A stretch of DNA of 42,988 nucleotides from a virus. The stretch covers positions 1-42,988 of IMG/VR virus record IMGVR_UViG_3300030333_002388; one strand, given 5' to 3'. The notes below the pieces were generated by a model. The model made no database searches and was not told the origin of the DNA. It saw nothing but the letters and a program-made list of their open reading frames with translations. The position numbers and the translations under genes are program-made. This document shows positions 18,221-26,692 of this stretch, piece after piece. Within the stretch, counting starts at the first letter, position 1; every line of letters starts with the position of its first letter.

Positions 18221-18444
18221 GTTATTTTACTCCATTCAATGATTGTTTCTTTTTCTATATCTTCCCACTTGTCAAAATCAATATCATAACAAATTAACTT
18301 ATCACCAGATTGATTTTCAATTTTATTACTTATATATTTATCTGAGAGTGTATACTCTCTTTCGTATATATTTCCACTTCGTAAACTACGGAATTTAATA
18401 AGTACTATTCCATCTACAAGTGCTTCTTCTAAACTTTTCTCCAT
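18217..18444 (-). CDS. Hypothetical small protein
   Basis: 75 residues, soluble, beginning MEKSLEEALVDGIVLIKFRSLRSG, then alternating charged and hydrophobic residues suggesting a small beta-barrel (RSLRSGNIYEREYTLS). Overlaps neighbours on both sides (4 nt and 16 nt), typical of coupled phage genes. Not recognised. Confidence 0.65.
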   Translation of the reverse strand: MEKSLEEALVDGIVLIKFRSLRSGNIYEREYTLSDKYISNKIENQSGDKLICYDIDFDKWEDIEKETIIEWSKIT

Positions 18445-18899
18445 GTATCTTTTTTCCTTTCTTCGCAGACTTCATATATTAGCCACGGTATTCCGCTTCT
18501 ATATAGTACTCCTGCCCATGTTTCTAAAGGACTTGGTGGTCTAGCAAAATCAAAAGCATGATTAATACCTTTAATCCATACTACACTTCGTCCTCTTTTC
18601 TTTTCTGTCTTTCGTATCTTATGATACTTTAATGGTATACTCTTTTCTTTAAAATATCTAAAGAACATACCTGTTGAATCAATATAAAAATTTCCTTTGT
18701 GTTTTATTAACTCAACTGTGTCTGTTATCATATATTTAAGTGGATATAAACTTTTCATTGGAGTTTGTAATCTTCTTTTTCCTAGAGTTTCTCCACTCAT
18801 ATTTTTATCATCTAGGACTTGATCTTCAATCCAAAGTATGCCATCTATAAGTTCTACACTATCCGTATGCACTACATAGACAGGAAACTTATACTTCAT
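18429..18899 (-). CDS. Hypothetical protein downstream of polA
   Basis: 156 residues from the ATG at 18899 (MKYKFPVYVV). An upstream in-frame TTG at 18911 is less likely. The ATG lies inside the last codons of polA in another frame. Basic central segment (KIRKTEKKRGRSVVW), then PPSPLETWAGV. No recognised domain. Position in the polA transcript suggests an auxiliary replication role, unproven. Confidence 0.65.
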   Translation of the reverse strand: MKYKFPVYVVHTDSVELIDGILWIEDQVLDDKNMSGETLGKRRLQTPMKSLYPLKYMITDTVELIKHKGNFYIDSTGMFFRYFKEKSIPLKYHKIRKTEKKRGRSVVWIKGINHAFDFARPPSPLETWAGVLYRSGIPWLIYEVCEERKKDTWRKV

Positions 18900-21156
18900 A
18901 CTTTGCCACAAATTTACCCATGCTGTAATCTTCTCCTACTTCAAAGTCACAACCTATTGGGGCATTTGGAATATTTACTCCTCTTTCTTTCTGCACACAT
19001 TCTTGTAATTTAGCACAGTATTCTTCTACATGTTCATCTGGTACTTCTGCAAGAATTGAATCATGAACTAAAGCAAATATTCTTGCTGGCATATTTACTT
19101 TCTTTATCCACTCATTCATTTCAATAGCAGCGAGTAAGTTTACATCAGAAGCAACAGATTGTACTAGAAAGTTAATTCCACTTCGTATTTCGTGTGAAGC
19201 AATTCCTCTATCTCTTGATTTTGCATTTGGCAATCTTCTTTTTCTTCCAAAGAAAGAATATATAAAAGCATTATCACGAATAAATTGCTGATTTTGTGTT
19301 AGCCATTTCTTTAAATTACTAAACATTTCAAAATATTGTGCAATTACTCTTTGCGCCTCTCCTACTGAAAATTCTTTTCCACTATCTTTGGTAACTTGCC
19401 AACTAATCTTTTGAGGCCCAGCTCCATACATTATACCAAATGTTACTGCTTTTGCTTGTTGTCTTTTATCTCCATAAAATTCAGCAACTTCATCTACTTC
19501 ACAAGGCAACTTAAATACTTGCTTTGCAATAGTAGAGTGGAAGTTACCTCCTTGTCTAAATACGTCCATTAAGTTCTCATCTTTAGCAAGAACTGCAGCG
19601 CAATAAACTTCTGCTGTTGTTAAGTCCATAGCAACAATTTTATGTCCTTCTTTTGCTTTGATACACCCTTTTACAATAGGATTATCACGAGGAATCTGTT
19701 GCATATTTAGTTTACCTGATGAGGAGAGTCTGCCTGAAGTAGTTCCATGCAGATTAAATCCTGTTCGTAAACGACCATCAAGGTCTAGAGCTGGTAATAT
19801 CTTATCGAGATATGTATTCTTTATCTTTACATTCTGACGAACTTCAAGAATAAGTTTTGGTATCTCGTGCTGTTCTCCTAATTGTCCAAGAACTTCTGCA
19901 TCGGTACTATCAGCACCAGTTCCTGTTTTCTTGCCAGTTGGCTCTAGTTTTATATAATCGAACAGTAAACTACGAAGTTGTACTGTTGAATTTGGATTAA
20001 ACTCTCCTCTATCCTTAATAAATTGTTGTACTTCAGGATATGAATTTAGTTTTGATACTGCATTATCAATCTGTTCTGCCATCAAATTAGAACTCTTTTT
20101 CAATCTATCAGTATCAAATGGTACTCCATTTGTTTCTATATCACAAAGGAAACGACAGCCTGGTAATAAAATGTTTCTGTAAACCCAAGTAAGTCTATCA
20201 TTAGTATCTAACGCTTTTTTAAACTTATGAAATAATACTAGAGTTACAACTGCGTCCATTGCAGCGTAGTCTTTCATTACTTCAAAAGGAACTAAATCCC
20301 AACTAAAATCATCTTTTAATATGCCATGCTGTTTACGATAGTTATCTATCCACTCATAGAGAGTTTGTTCATATTCACCATAGTCTGTATGTTTCATTGC
20401 CAATATCTTTAAACCATGTGTTCCCGGTTGTTCGTCTAATAAATAGTGTTGAAGCATTGTATCTTCAAATCTAGGGAAAGTAAAGTTGAAATGATACTCA
20501 AACCATTGTAAGTCAAACTTTGCATTATGAAATACTACTATCTTTTTCTCAAAGATTTGTTGCATATATCCTTCGCATTGTTTATCAATGCAATCTGTAG
20601 AAATATATGCTCCATGTTGCTTTCCATTATGTTCATATGATAGGGAAAAACCAATCATATATCCATCTCGTGGAGATAAGGCACTTGTTTCACAGTCAAG
20701 TGCTATATATTCAGAATCAGACACTATTGCACTGGTAAGAAATACATATGCTTCTGCTGTGTCTTCTATTCCTACTTTAAATTCTTCTGGTATTTCTGCT
20801 ACTTTCAAATCTCCCGATATATAATCTTTTATATTTTGTACTGCTTCTTCAAATGCTTTCTTTGCTTCAGGTCTAAAAGTAATCATAGCAGGATTAATTA
20901 TAGGTAAAAACTTATCATTGATAAGTCTACCATTCTCTGCTGTAATTGAAGTTTTCTTTGTGAAATACTTGAAAGGTTCTGAGCCTACAAGTATTAAGAA
21001 ATCATACTCATCTTCATTGATTTCTATATCAACATCAGATTTAAGTATTTTCTTTTTGTTTGCTGTAGATAGGGCGAACCTATCAAATTCAAAGTTAAAC
21101 CAACGATGAAAGTCAGTTGAACTTGGGGTTGTTTCTACTAATGCTATTTTAGCCAT
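18889..21156 (-). CDS. polA: DNA polymerase I family replicative polymerase with 3'-5' exonuclease
   Basis: 755 residues. The 3'-5' proofreading domain is intact: D154-x-E156 (ALDCETS), N211-xxx-D215 (HNAKFD), Y297-xxx-D301. Polymerase motifs: A = DLTTAEVYCAAV (D511, E516), B = KRQQAKAVTFGIMYG with R565, K569 and F573 (aligned with E. coli F762), C = LVHDS (H698, D699). Motif A is atypical: bacterial PolA has DYSQIELR, and the final Arg position here is Tyr. No 5' nuclease domain; that function is encoded separately by the FEN gene. The start overlaps the primase stop. Confidence 0.95.
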   Translation of the reverse strand: MAKIALVETTPSSTDFHRWFNFEFDRFALSTANKKKILKSDVDIEINEDEYDFLILVGSEPFKYFTKKTSITAENGRLINDKFLPIINPAMITFRPEAKKAFEEAVQNIKDYISGDLKVAEIPEEFKVGIEDTAEAYVFLTSAIVSDSEYIALDCETSALSPRDGYMIGFSLSYEHNGKQHGAYISTDCIDKQCEGYMQQIFEKKIVVFHNAKFDLQWFEYHFNFTFPRFEDTMLQHYLLDEQPGTHGLKILAMKHTDYGEYEQTLYEWIDNYRKQHGILKDDFSWDLVPFEVMKDYAAMDAVVTLVLFHKFKKALDTNDRLTWVYRNILLPGCRFLCDIETNGVPFDTDRLKKSSNLMAEQIDNAVSKLNSYPEVQQFIKDRGEFNPNSTVQLRSLLFDYIKLEPTGKKTGTGADSTDAEVLGQLGEQHEIPKLILEVRQNVKIKNTYLDKILPALDLDGRLRTGFNLHGTTSGRLSSSGKLNMQQIPRDNPIVKGCIKAKEGHKIVAMDLTTAEVYCAAVLAKDENLMDVFRQGGNFHSTIAKQVFKLPCEVDEVAEFYGDKRQQAKAVTFGIMYGAGPQKISWQVTKDSGKEFSVGEAQRVIAQYFEMFSNLKKWLTQNQQFIRDNAFIYSFFGRKRRLPNAKSRDRGIASHEIRSGINFLVQSVASDVNLLAAIEMNEWIKKVNMPARIFALVHDSILAEVPDEHVEEYCAKLQECVQKERGVNIPNAPIGCDFEVGEDYSMGKFVAKYEV

Positions 21157-21997
21157 ATAATACTCTCTTTATTTCTTTTATTTGTTGTTCTGTTAAATTC
21201 CCAGGGTCTTGGTTATCTCTTAACTTTACTATCTTAACTGCCATATCTAGGCTTTCTGCAAGACCCTTTATTTCCTGTGCTGCTTGACGACCTGCATCGT
21301 CACCGTCAAACATAATATCTATACCTGTTGCGCCTTGCATTTTCAGTAAAGATAATTTTACCCAATTCATTTGTCTTGTGCCGAAACAGCATACTGTATT
21401 CTTGAGACCTTTATCCCATAGATTCAAGGCATCAAACATGCCCTCTACAAGTATAGCACGATTCTGTATCAGCTTTGGTTTTGCTGGACAGAAAGGCAAC
21501 TGTACTCCAACAGGATAGATATAGTACTTAGGTCTAGTCTCTCCTATCATTGTATTATTAATCAATCTTCCGATTAATCCAACCGTCTTACCAGTTATAT
21601 CACGAATTGGGAAAATTATCCTTCCTTCAAATTTAGGTACATTCCAAGTAAATGCCTGCCAAATCTTTAAGGTTTCTTTTCCTATATTTCTAAACGGAGC
21701 GTCCCACATAATTCTTTCTTCGGGGAGTTGAATACCTACTGTCTCCGCTCTTTTTTGTTCTATTTTCTCTTTCACTTTGTGTATCTTTATTTCCAGACTT
21801 GTCGCTGGGGCACCAAAGTGTGTAAATACATTGCCTTTAAAACCACAAGAGAAACAATGCATTACTCCTGTAATTTTATCTACTCGCATACTCGGATTAG
21901 TGTCGTCATGCTCAGGATTAAGACACCGAATAACAGCGTCATTTCCCTGTATCTTAAAATCAATTCCTTTTTCTGTAAGTAAATCTGTTGCAATCAT
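21149..21997 (-). CDS. DNA primase (CHC2 zinc finger plus TOPRIM)
   Basis: 282 residues. N-terminal zinc finger CLNPEH...MHCFSCGFKG (Cys-His-Cys-Cys), then a TOPRIM core ILVEGMFDALNLWDKG followed by IMFDGDDAGRQAAQE. No helicase domain: unlike T7 gp4, the helicase is a separate gene nearby. The ATG has no Shine-Dalgarno site and lies 7 nt after a perfect -10 box, so the mRNA should be leaderless. Confidence 0.93.
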   Translation of the reverse strand: MIATDLLTEKGIDFKIQGNDAVIRCLNPEHDDTNPSMRVDKITGVMHCFSCGFKGNVFTHFGAPATSLEIKIHKVKEKIEQKRAETVGIQLPEERIMWDAPFRNIGKETLKIWQAFTWNVPKFEGRIIFPIRDITGKTVGLIGRLINNTMIGETRPKYYIYPVGVQLPFCPAKPKLIQNRAILVEGMFDALNLWDKGLKNTVCCFGTRQMNWVKLSLLKMQGATGIDIMFDGDDAGRQAAQEIKGLAESLDMAVKIVKLRDNQDPGNLTEQQIKEIKRVLYG

Positions 21998-22004
21998 AAT
22001 ATAT

Positions 22005-22033
22005 ATTATACTCGACTTTTAACTTTTTGTCAA
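22005..22033 (-). promoter_or_regulatory. Consensus promoter, leaderless primase-polA transcript
   Basis: Minus strand TTGACA, 17-bp spacer, TATAAT; predicted +1 within 1 nt of the primase ATG at 21997. Confidence 0.88.
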
Positions 22034-22042
22034 GTAATATTT

Positions 22043-22333
22043 TTAGCAATCCTTGACAAAGATACCATCGATCATTTTTCCCTTTCTATCTTTTATATCA
22101 TTGTAAGCGAGTTCTAAACAATCCTCTATAGTAGTTTCATTTCGCGCAGCAATATTAATAAGAATTACCAAACAATCTCCTATATCATCTCTTACATCTT
22201 GTTGTTTACATACACTATCAGATAGTTCTCCTACTTCTTGTATTAGTTTTAGAACTTGATCTTTATCTGTAGCGCCATCTATAAGGTTTCTATCCTCATG
22301 CCATTCTACTACTTTATTTATTAAATCTATCAA
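22043..22333 (-). CDS. MazG-like nucleotide pyrophosphohydrolase
   Basis: 96 residues. Metal-binding helices: LKLIQEVGELSDSV (ExxE(D)) and DDIGDCLVILINI (ExxD-like), the all-alpha NTP-PPase pattern. Start codon is TTG at 22333, supported by GGAG 7 nt upstream and by the need for the N-terminal WHEDRNL helix; it overlaps the methyltransferase stop. Phage MazG proteins hydrolyse NTPs/dNTPs or affect alarmone levels; the substrate is not deducible. Confidence 0.87.
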   Translation of the reverse strand: MIDLINKVVEWHEDRNLIDGATDKDQVLKLIQEVGELSDSVCKQQDVRDDIGDCLVILINIAARNETTIEDCLELAYNDIKDRKGKMIDGIFVKDC

Positions 22334-23177
22334 TTTTCTTCTCCATTAATTTTACATATTCTTTGCTAAGTTCTATCATTATAGAATCTCTGCCGTGTTT
22401 TTCTGCAACTATTCCCGTTGTACCAGTTCCTGCAAATGGGTCTAAAACTATTCCATTTTTAGGACTTCCTGCTAATATACAGGGTTCTACTAATTTTTGA
22501 GGGTATGTTGCAAAATGTCCCTCTTTTGCACTTGTATCACTAGGTATTGTCCAAACTGACCTTTTATTTTTTAAAGATTTTCCATCTATACAGATTTCTT
22601 TAATTGCTTCATAATCAAAATGATACTTACGAGATTTACTAAATAAGAATAAATACTCATGTGCTTTTGTACATCTATCTTTTGCACTTTCTGGTAGTGG
22701 ATTTGGTTTATGCCAAATAATATCCTGTCTAAGATACCACCCACTATCTTGCATCGCTAGTGCAAATCTCCATGGCATACCTAGTAGTTCTTTCTTATAA
22801 TAACTATCTCCTATATTGATCCACAGAGTTCCTGTGTTTTTCATTGTTCTTTTTACTTCTCTAAATACACCAACTAACTTTTTTATGAACTGATCGGGTG
22901 TATCTTCTAGTCCTATTTGATTGTCTTTGCCTCTTATTGCTCCACACTTTTTACATTTATACTTGAATATCTCTTTTGGTCTATTCACAGAGCTTCCTAT
23001 AGCATGCGCTCTAAAATCATCTCCTTGATGACTACAATTTGGATCGCCACCAATCCATTCTGCTGTACCATAATCTCTAAGATTCCAGTAGGGCGGACTG
23101 GTAATACAACAATCAATAGTATTTCTTTTTATTGATTGTAATGCTTTTCTACAATCTGAATTTATTATCTTAATCAT
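22314..23177 (-). CDS. DNA methyltransferase (amino-methyltransferase, beta-class order)
   Basis: 287 residues from the ATG at 23177; an in-frame extension upstream would run through the tRNA and is rejected. Catalytic motif IV CCITSPPYWNLRDYG comes first (near residue 27) and the AdoMet-binding motif I DPFAGTGTTG near the C-terminus, the beta-class order. A CxxC/CxxC zinc-ribbon-like insert (YKCKKCGAIRG with an upstream Cys) may recognise DNA. SPPY fits N4-cytosine or N6-adenine methylation. No restriction enzyme is visible, so it is likely an orphan protecting phage DNA. No Shine-Dalgarno; the ATG is 5 nt after the tRNA CCA. Confidence 0.9.
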   Translation of the reverse strand: MIKIINSDCRKALQSIKRNTIDCCITSPPYWNLRDYGTAEWIGGDPNCSHQGDDFRAHAIGSSVNRPKEIFKYKCKKCGAIRGKDNQIGLEDTPDQFIKKLVGVFREVKRTMKNTGTLWINIGDSYYKKELLGMPWRFALAMQDSGWYLRQDIIWHKPNPLPESAKDRCTKAHEYLFLFSKSRKYHFDYEAIKEICIDGKSLKNKRSVWTIPSDTSAKEGHFATYPQKLVEPCILAGSPKNGIVLDPFAGTGTTGIVAEKHGRDSIMIELSKEYVKLMEKKIDRFNK

Positions 23178-23182
23178 AATAC

Positions 23183-23258
23183 TGGTGGAGCTGAGAGGAC
23201 TCGAACCTCCGACCCTCTGCGTGCAAAGCAGATGCTCTCCCAACTGAGCTACAGCCCC
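23183..23258 (-). tRNA. tRNA-Ala (anticodon TGC)
   Basis: 76 nt with encoded CCA. Acceptor stem GGGGCTG/CAGCTCC, D-arm AGCTCAGTTGGGAGAGC, anticodon loop TTTGCAC on stem TCTGC/GCAGA, T-arm GGAGG-TTCGAGT-CCTCT. Its first base is the last base of the upstream helicase stop codon, and the methyltransferase ATG begins 5 nt after CCA, so it must be cut from a polycistronic mRNA. Confidence 0.98.
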
Positions 23259-24616
23259 TATAAATCATGCACTCCCTCATTTGTTTCAAAGGTCTCTTTT
23301 AATTCTGCCTTTTCATCTGGATCCATTACGGTGTGCGGTCCAATCTTCAATGTTTCCCAATTAATTTCACTAACAAAACCCTGCATTTTACCACTTCTCA
23401 TTTTCTCACAACTAAGTTTAATTGCATTTTCTTGATCTCCCCAATGGGATATTTGGTAAGCAGCATCAACTGCATCATAAATACCTCGTGAAAATCTTAC
23501 TTGGTTATTATCATTTGTTTGAACAGCAGTTGCTACTAGCACATTTTCATCTTGTGCTAGATACTTTAATGCTTTGGATATTTCTATTTGTTCTGTCCAG
23601 TCATACTGACCTGAGCGACTTGGTGCGTTGTGACGCTTAACTTGGTTTAGATAATCAACTACAATGATGCCTAGATCATCATACTCTGCTCGTTTCTGTC
23701 GCACTGTACTAATGATTTTTGCCACAGTAAGTGCAGGATCATAAACTACATCAATCTGATTAGTCCTTTTAAACTCCTCTCTTGTAAGTAGTCTGTGAAA
23801 CTTATCAAAGTCTTTCTCTTTGAGATAACTTTCATAATGTTCCTGTCCTTTATCAAAACGCGCAGCCCACCACTTTGCAACTGTATTCCACTCATCATCA
23901 TACAAATTTCTTTCTATAAGTCTACCAAGAGGAACATTAGTACTCATACTTACAATTCTTTGCAGAATCTGACGAGTGTCCATCTCGATTGTGAAATAGA
24001 GAGCAGACTTACCAGTCTCCTGCACTGCTCTCGCAATATTACAAAGGGTAAATGATTTTCCTCCACCTCGTTGTGCGCCAACAACGACCAAATCTTTGGG
24101 AGAAAATTTATAGGATAAATCATAATCTTGATTCAATCCTAATGCTAGTCGATTCTCTAAATCTTCTGAGGAATCGAAAAGTTCTACTGTGTCCATAGCT
24201 TCATCATCATCTTTTGTATCGACTCGATCTTGAACTTGGACAACTAATTCTTGCAGACTGTCAATATTTTCTTGTGCGTCTGCTAGTGTTATTGTGTTCT
24301 CTATATAATCATCTATGCGTGTAAGTATTTCTCCCTGTGCAAACTCATTTTTTAAATAATCAAGCAGGAGGTATGGATCGATATCTGTTTCAACAGTTTC
24401 GATTGCATAGATTTGTTCTTGTAATTCTCTAGACCTAATACTTGATTTAAGGTCTTCAAAGGTTGGTAACTTGTGATATTTTAATACATGCTTGTCAATT
24501 ATATTATGTATTTTTTGGTAGGTTGTAGAGGGTAGATAATGGGATTTCAAACGATTCCAAGTTACAAAATCGCCTTGTGATATAATTTGTTTAATTAATG
24601 CTGATGCTAATGTCAA
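23258..24616 (-). CDS. Replicative DnaB-like DNA helicase
   Basis: 452 residues. RecA-fold ATPase: Walker A GAQRGGGKS at 180-188, an H1a-like ALYFTIEMD, Walker B LGIIVVDYLNQV and a sensor region ATAVQTNDN. The N-terminal ~150 residues are helical, as in DnaB N-domains, with an acidic linker (DTKDDDEAMDT). Start is TTG behind GGGAG; no ATG is available before conserved sequence. It works with the separate primase, PolA and SSB candidate. The stop codon merges with the tRNA-Ala 5' end. Confidence 0.9.
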   Translation of the reverse strand: MTLASALIKQIISQGDFVTWNRLKSHYLPSTTYQKIHNIIDKHVLKYHKLPTFEDLKSSIRSRELQEQIYAIETVETDIDPYLLLDYLKNEFAQGEILTRIDDYIENTITLADAQENIDSLQELVVQVQDRVDTKDDDEAMDTVELFDSSEDLENRLALGLNQDYDLSYKFSPKDLVVVGAQRGGGKSFTLCNIARAVQETGKSALYFTIEMDTRQILQRIVSMSTNVPLGRLIERNLYDDEWNTVAKWWAARFDKGQEHYESYLKEKDFDKFHRLLTREEFKRTNQIDVVYDPALTVAKIISTVRQKRAEYDDLGIIVVDYLNQVKRHNAPSRSGQYDWTEQIEISKALKYLAQDENVLVATAVQTNDNNQVRFSRGIYDAVDAAYQISHWGDQENAIKLSCEKMRSGKMQGFVSEINWETLKIGPHTVMDPDEKAELKETFETNEGVHDL

Positions 24617-24635
24617 TTATTCTCCCAAATAAAAT

Positions 24636-24674
24636 GAGTGAGGGGTGTCACTCGTGATACAAACCCCTACACTC
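24636..24674 (-). terminator. Intergenic hairpin, possible attenuator
   Basis: GAGTG-AGGGGT paired with ACCCCT-a-CACTC (11 bp, one bulge, 16-nt loop). On the minus strand it is followed by ATTTTATTT and then the helicase ribosome site. A weak or leaky terminator between the HTH-repeat gene and the helicase, or an RNA processing site. Confidence 0.5.
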
Positions 24675-24683
24675 TAAGTTAAA

Positions 24684-25397
24684 CTAGCCAATGTTTTTTC
24701 TTGCACTGCCATCGTAGTCTGCACAAGTTAAGCCTCTTCTTGTTAGCATGGTTTTAACACCTCTAACAGTTTTACCGACTTCGTCTGCAATTTCTTCGAC
24801 TGACATGCCTGAAATGTCTAGATCAGCAAGAACGTCTGCTTTACCATTGCCTTTTACATGCTCTTGTTTTGGTATAGCATTGATCTCGCCAGCTCTTAGT
24901 AAAGAAAGTGCTTTACCTCTGATAGAGTTTACACTTCTTCCTAAAGATTCTGCAATCGCTTCAACGAAAGCTCCATCATTTACCATTCCGATAAATGTTG
25001 CTTCTTCTTCATCGCTGTAAGTCTTTACAGATTCTACCTTTGGTGCAGGTTTAACATGAGATGTTAACTGCATAGAAAGGATTTTACCTTGAATTGACTT
25101 AGCACTAAATGCTCCGCCTTCAAAGTTCTCAGCAATTTCAGCATATGTATACTGACCGCTGTTATCATTTACAAAATTTGCAAGAGTAGATTCTTGCTCA
25201 TCTGAAAAAGATTTTGCTTGGGAAGCTGATGCTAATTCAACTTCGTAACCCATTTTTCTTAGCTTTGAAGAAACACTTCTTGAAGATGTTTCTAATTCAT
25301 CAGCTGCCTCTGCAACTGTTGCTTGGGAAACTGGGCCTGAACCAACAAAGTCTACTAGACTTTGTGTTCTTTCGTCTGTCCACTTAGGTACTGCCAT
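24684..25397 (-). CDS. Multi-HTH / SANT-like DNA-binding protein
   Basis: 237 residues made of about four repeats of a tri-helical unit: (W)TDE..SLVDFV...AEAADELETSSRSVSSKLRKMGY; FSDEQESTLANFV...YAEIAENFE..SAKSIQGKILSM; YSDEEEATFIGMV...EAIAESLGRSVNSIRGKALSL; and a final VEEIADEVGKTVRGVKTMLTRRGL. Each has the W/F-(T/S)DE start and an (S/R)xxxKL recognition helix. Same family as four smaller genes in this window. Likely a transcription regulator or DNA-coating protein; targets unknown. The stop is followed by an attenuator-like hairpin. Confidence 0.78.
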   Translation of the reverse strand: MAVPKWTDERTQSLVDFVGSGPVSQATVAEAADELETSSRSVSSKLRKMGYEVELASASQAKSFSDEQESTLANFVNDNSGQYTYAEIAENFEGGAFSAKSIQGKILSMQLTSHVKPAPKVESVKTYSDEEEATFIGMVNDGAFVEAIAESLGRSVNSIRGKALSLLRAGEINAIPKQEHVKGNGKADVLADLDISGMSVEEIADEVGKTVRGVKTMLTRRGLTCADYDGSARKNIG

Positions 25398-26161
25398 TAT
25401 TTTTCTCCTATTAATGATTTTATATTATTTATAATCTTGACTCCTCGATCACGAGCAGTCTGTGTTTTAATTGACTCAATTCCACTCTCATTTACTAAGT
25501 GAGTGCAGTCTTTAGTCAGACTTGATTTAACTATGAAACCATAGTTCTCAAGAACTTTTTGTGCATGAGCCTTTGTAGGATAACTTTTTAACTTTCCTGT
25601 TATACAGACTGTTCCTTTGACTTCTTTTACTTCTACTGCTTTATCTGAACTTGTAAAGTCAAAAGGCAACGAATCTAAATAATCATATTGGTCAAATGTT
25701 TCTTCCAACCATAGTAATAGATTTTCCGTTGCTTTTGGGCCGATACCTGATTCACTACAAGTAATTTCATTGATATCTCGTATGGTTGAGATAGTTCCAC
25801 ATATTTTTTCTGAAACGGATCGCCCAATTAACGGAATAGAAAAGGCGGGTAAAAGTGTTTGAAGGTCTACTGATTTCGACTTCTCAAGTTCTTCATAAAC
25901 TTTACTACCAATCTTTTCCGAATCTAACCTCATGATTATCTCATGCTTTTCTAATTCGTAGAGTTCCACTACATCTTCGACTTTCAACTTCTTAAGAGTT
26001 GCAGGCCCAAGACCTTTTATTTTCAATTTAGAAACAAAGTTTTCTAACTTCTTATCATTCTTTGCTTCACAATAGTCATTCCTACAAAACAACTGTTCAT
26101 TTACCAACTGTAATACTGAACTACATGATGGACAGCTTGTTGGAATTTCTATTCTTTTCAT
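25397..26161 (-). CDS. ligB: NAD+-dependent DNA ligase, C-terminal half (Zn finger, HhH, BRCT)
   Basis: 254 residues: zinc finger CPSC...CRNDYC (residues ~14-36), tandem helix-hairpin-helix motifs (LKIKGLGPATLKKL; SGIGPKATENL) and a BRCT domain (VKGTVCITGKL...AQKVLENYGF). This is the C-terminal half of LigA as a separate protein, as in phage T5, where two subunits form the ligase. Its partner lies about 1.1 kb upstream in the direction of transcription. The ATG has no Shine-Dalgarno site and only ~8-9 nt of predicted leader. Confidence 0.92.
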   Translation of the reverse strand: MKRIEIPTSCPSCSSVLQLVNEQLFCRNDYCEAKNDKKLENFVSKLKIKGLGPATLKKLKVEDVVELYELEKHEIIMRLDSEKIGSKVYEELEKSKSVDLQTLLPAFSIPLIGRSVSEKICGTISTIRDINEITCSESGIGPKATENLLLWLEETFDQYDYLDSLPFDFTSSDKAVEVKEVKGTVCITGKLKSYPTKAHAQKVLENYGFIVKSSLTKDCTHLVNESGIESIKTQTARDRGVKIINNIKSLIGEK

Positions 26162-26176
26162 ATTTTCTATTTATAT

Positions 26177-26205
26177 ATTATATACAAAACTAACCTTTTT
26201 GTCAA
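26177..26205 (-). promoter_or_regulatory. Consensus promoter upstream of the ligase C-terminal half
   Basis: Minus strand TTGACA, 17-bp spacer, TATAAT; 15 nt from -10 to ATG, leaving a leader of ~8 nt. Confidence 0.88.
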
Positions 26206-26222
26206 GAAATATTTTCAAATTT

Positions 26223-26603
26223 CTAGGATTCATTAAGATTTAAATTTTGATGCCTGTCTATCCAATCTTCTGCTGTTTCGCGTTTTTTAGGAAACCATCT
26301 TAAAATTTTAGAGTTAATACTAAAACACTCAGTATATCCTCCAAACTTTATTTCAGGTAGGTACTTATCATCTTTAAACATTTCATGTAATATCCACTCC
26401 ATTTTTCTACAATGATCGTACTCTCCTATCCAAGTTCTTTGAATGAACTGCTGATATTCACGAGTATAGAAATCCTTACTAGAACCTCGTTGTAATACTC
26501 CCAATCCTACTTTTCCAGCACGAAACTTTGCTATTCCTACTTTTAGGAATTTTTCTTGTGTTTCTGGATTTATAAACTTAATTCCGTAGATAATACCTTT
26601 CAT
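26223..26603 (-). CDS. T5orf172 / GIY-YIG-superfamily-like protein
   Basis: 126 residues. The pattern IIYGIKFINPETQEKFLKVGIAKF, RGSSKDFYTREYQ, and MEWILHEMFKD...GYTECFSI matches the T5orf172 branch of GIY-YIG folds (YGI/KVGI strand pair, Arg helix, catalytic-like Glu and a final xECF strand). Known members are stand-alone nucleases or fused to DNA-binding domains; function in phages is uncertain. The ATG overlaps the preceding mini-gene stop (ATGA). Confidence 0.66.
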   Translation of the reverse strand: MKGIIYGIKFINPETQEKFLKVGIAKFRAGKVGLGVLQRGSSKDFYTREYQQFIQRTWIGEYDHCRKMEWILHEMFKDDKYLPEIKFGGYTECFSINSKILRWFPKKRETAEDWIDRHQNLNLNES

Positions 26604-26692
26604 TTAAATAACCAAATTCTATGTCTATGTGCAAAAAGAAACCACCTGAAACCATGTCCTAGTGGTGCTGATTTTAAACGATTGTATTTCAT
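26600..26692 (-). CDS. 30-residue basic mini-protein
   Basis: Short reading frame (MKYNRLKSAPLGHGFRWFLF...) linked to both neighbours by ATGA overlaps: its ATG overlaps the upstream stop and its TGA overlaps the next ATG. Basic and aromatic, with a clustered AHRHR. No homology recognised; the case rests on perfect coupling at both ends in a cassette where all genes do the same. Confidence 0.5.
   Translation of the reverse strand: MKYNRLKSAPLGHGFRWFLFAHRHRIWLFK

Noticed and set aside
22314-23243. Longer methyltransferase starting at 23243
   Set aside because: The extra N-terminus is translated tRNA-Ala; motif IV is already positioned normally from the ATG at 23177.
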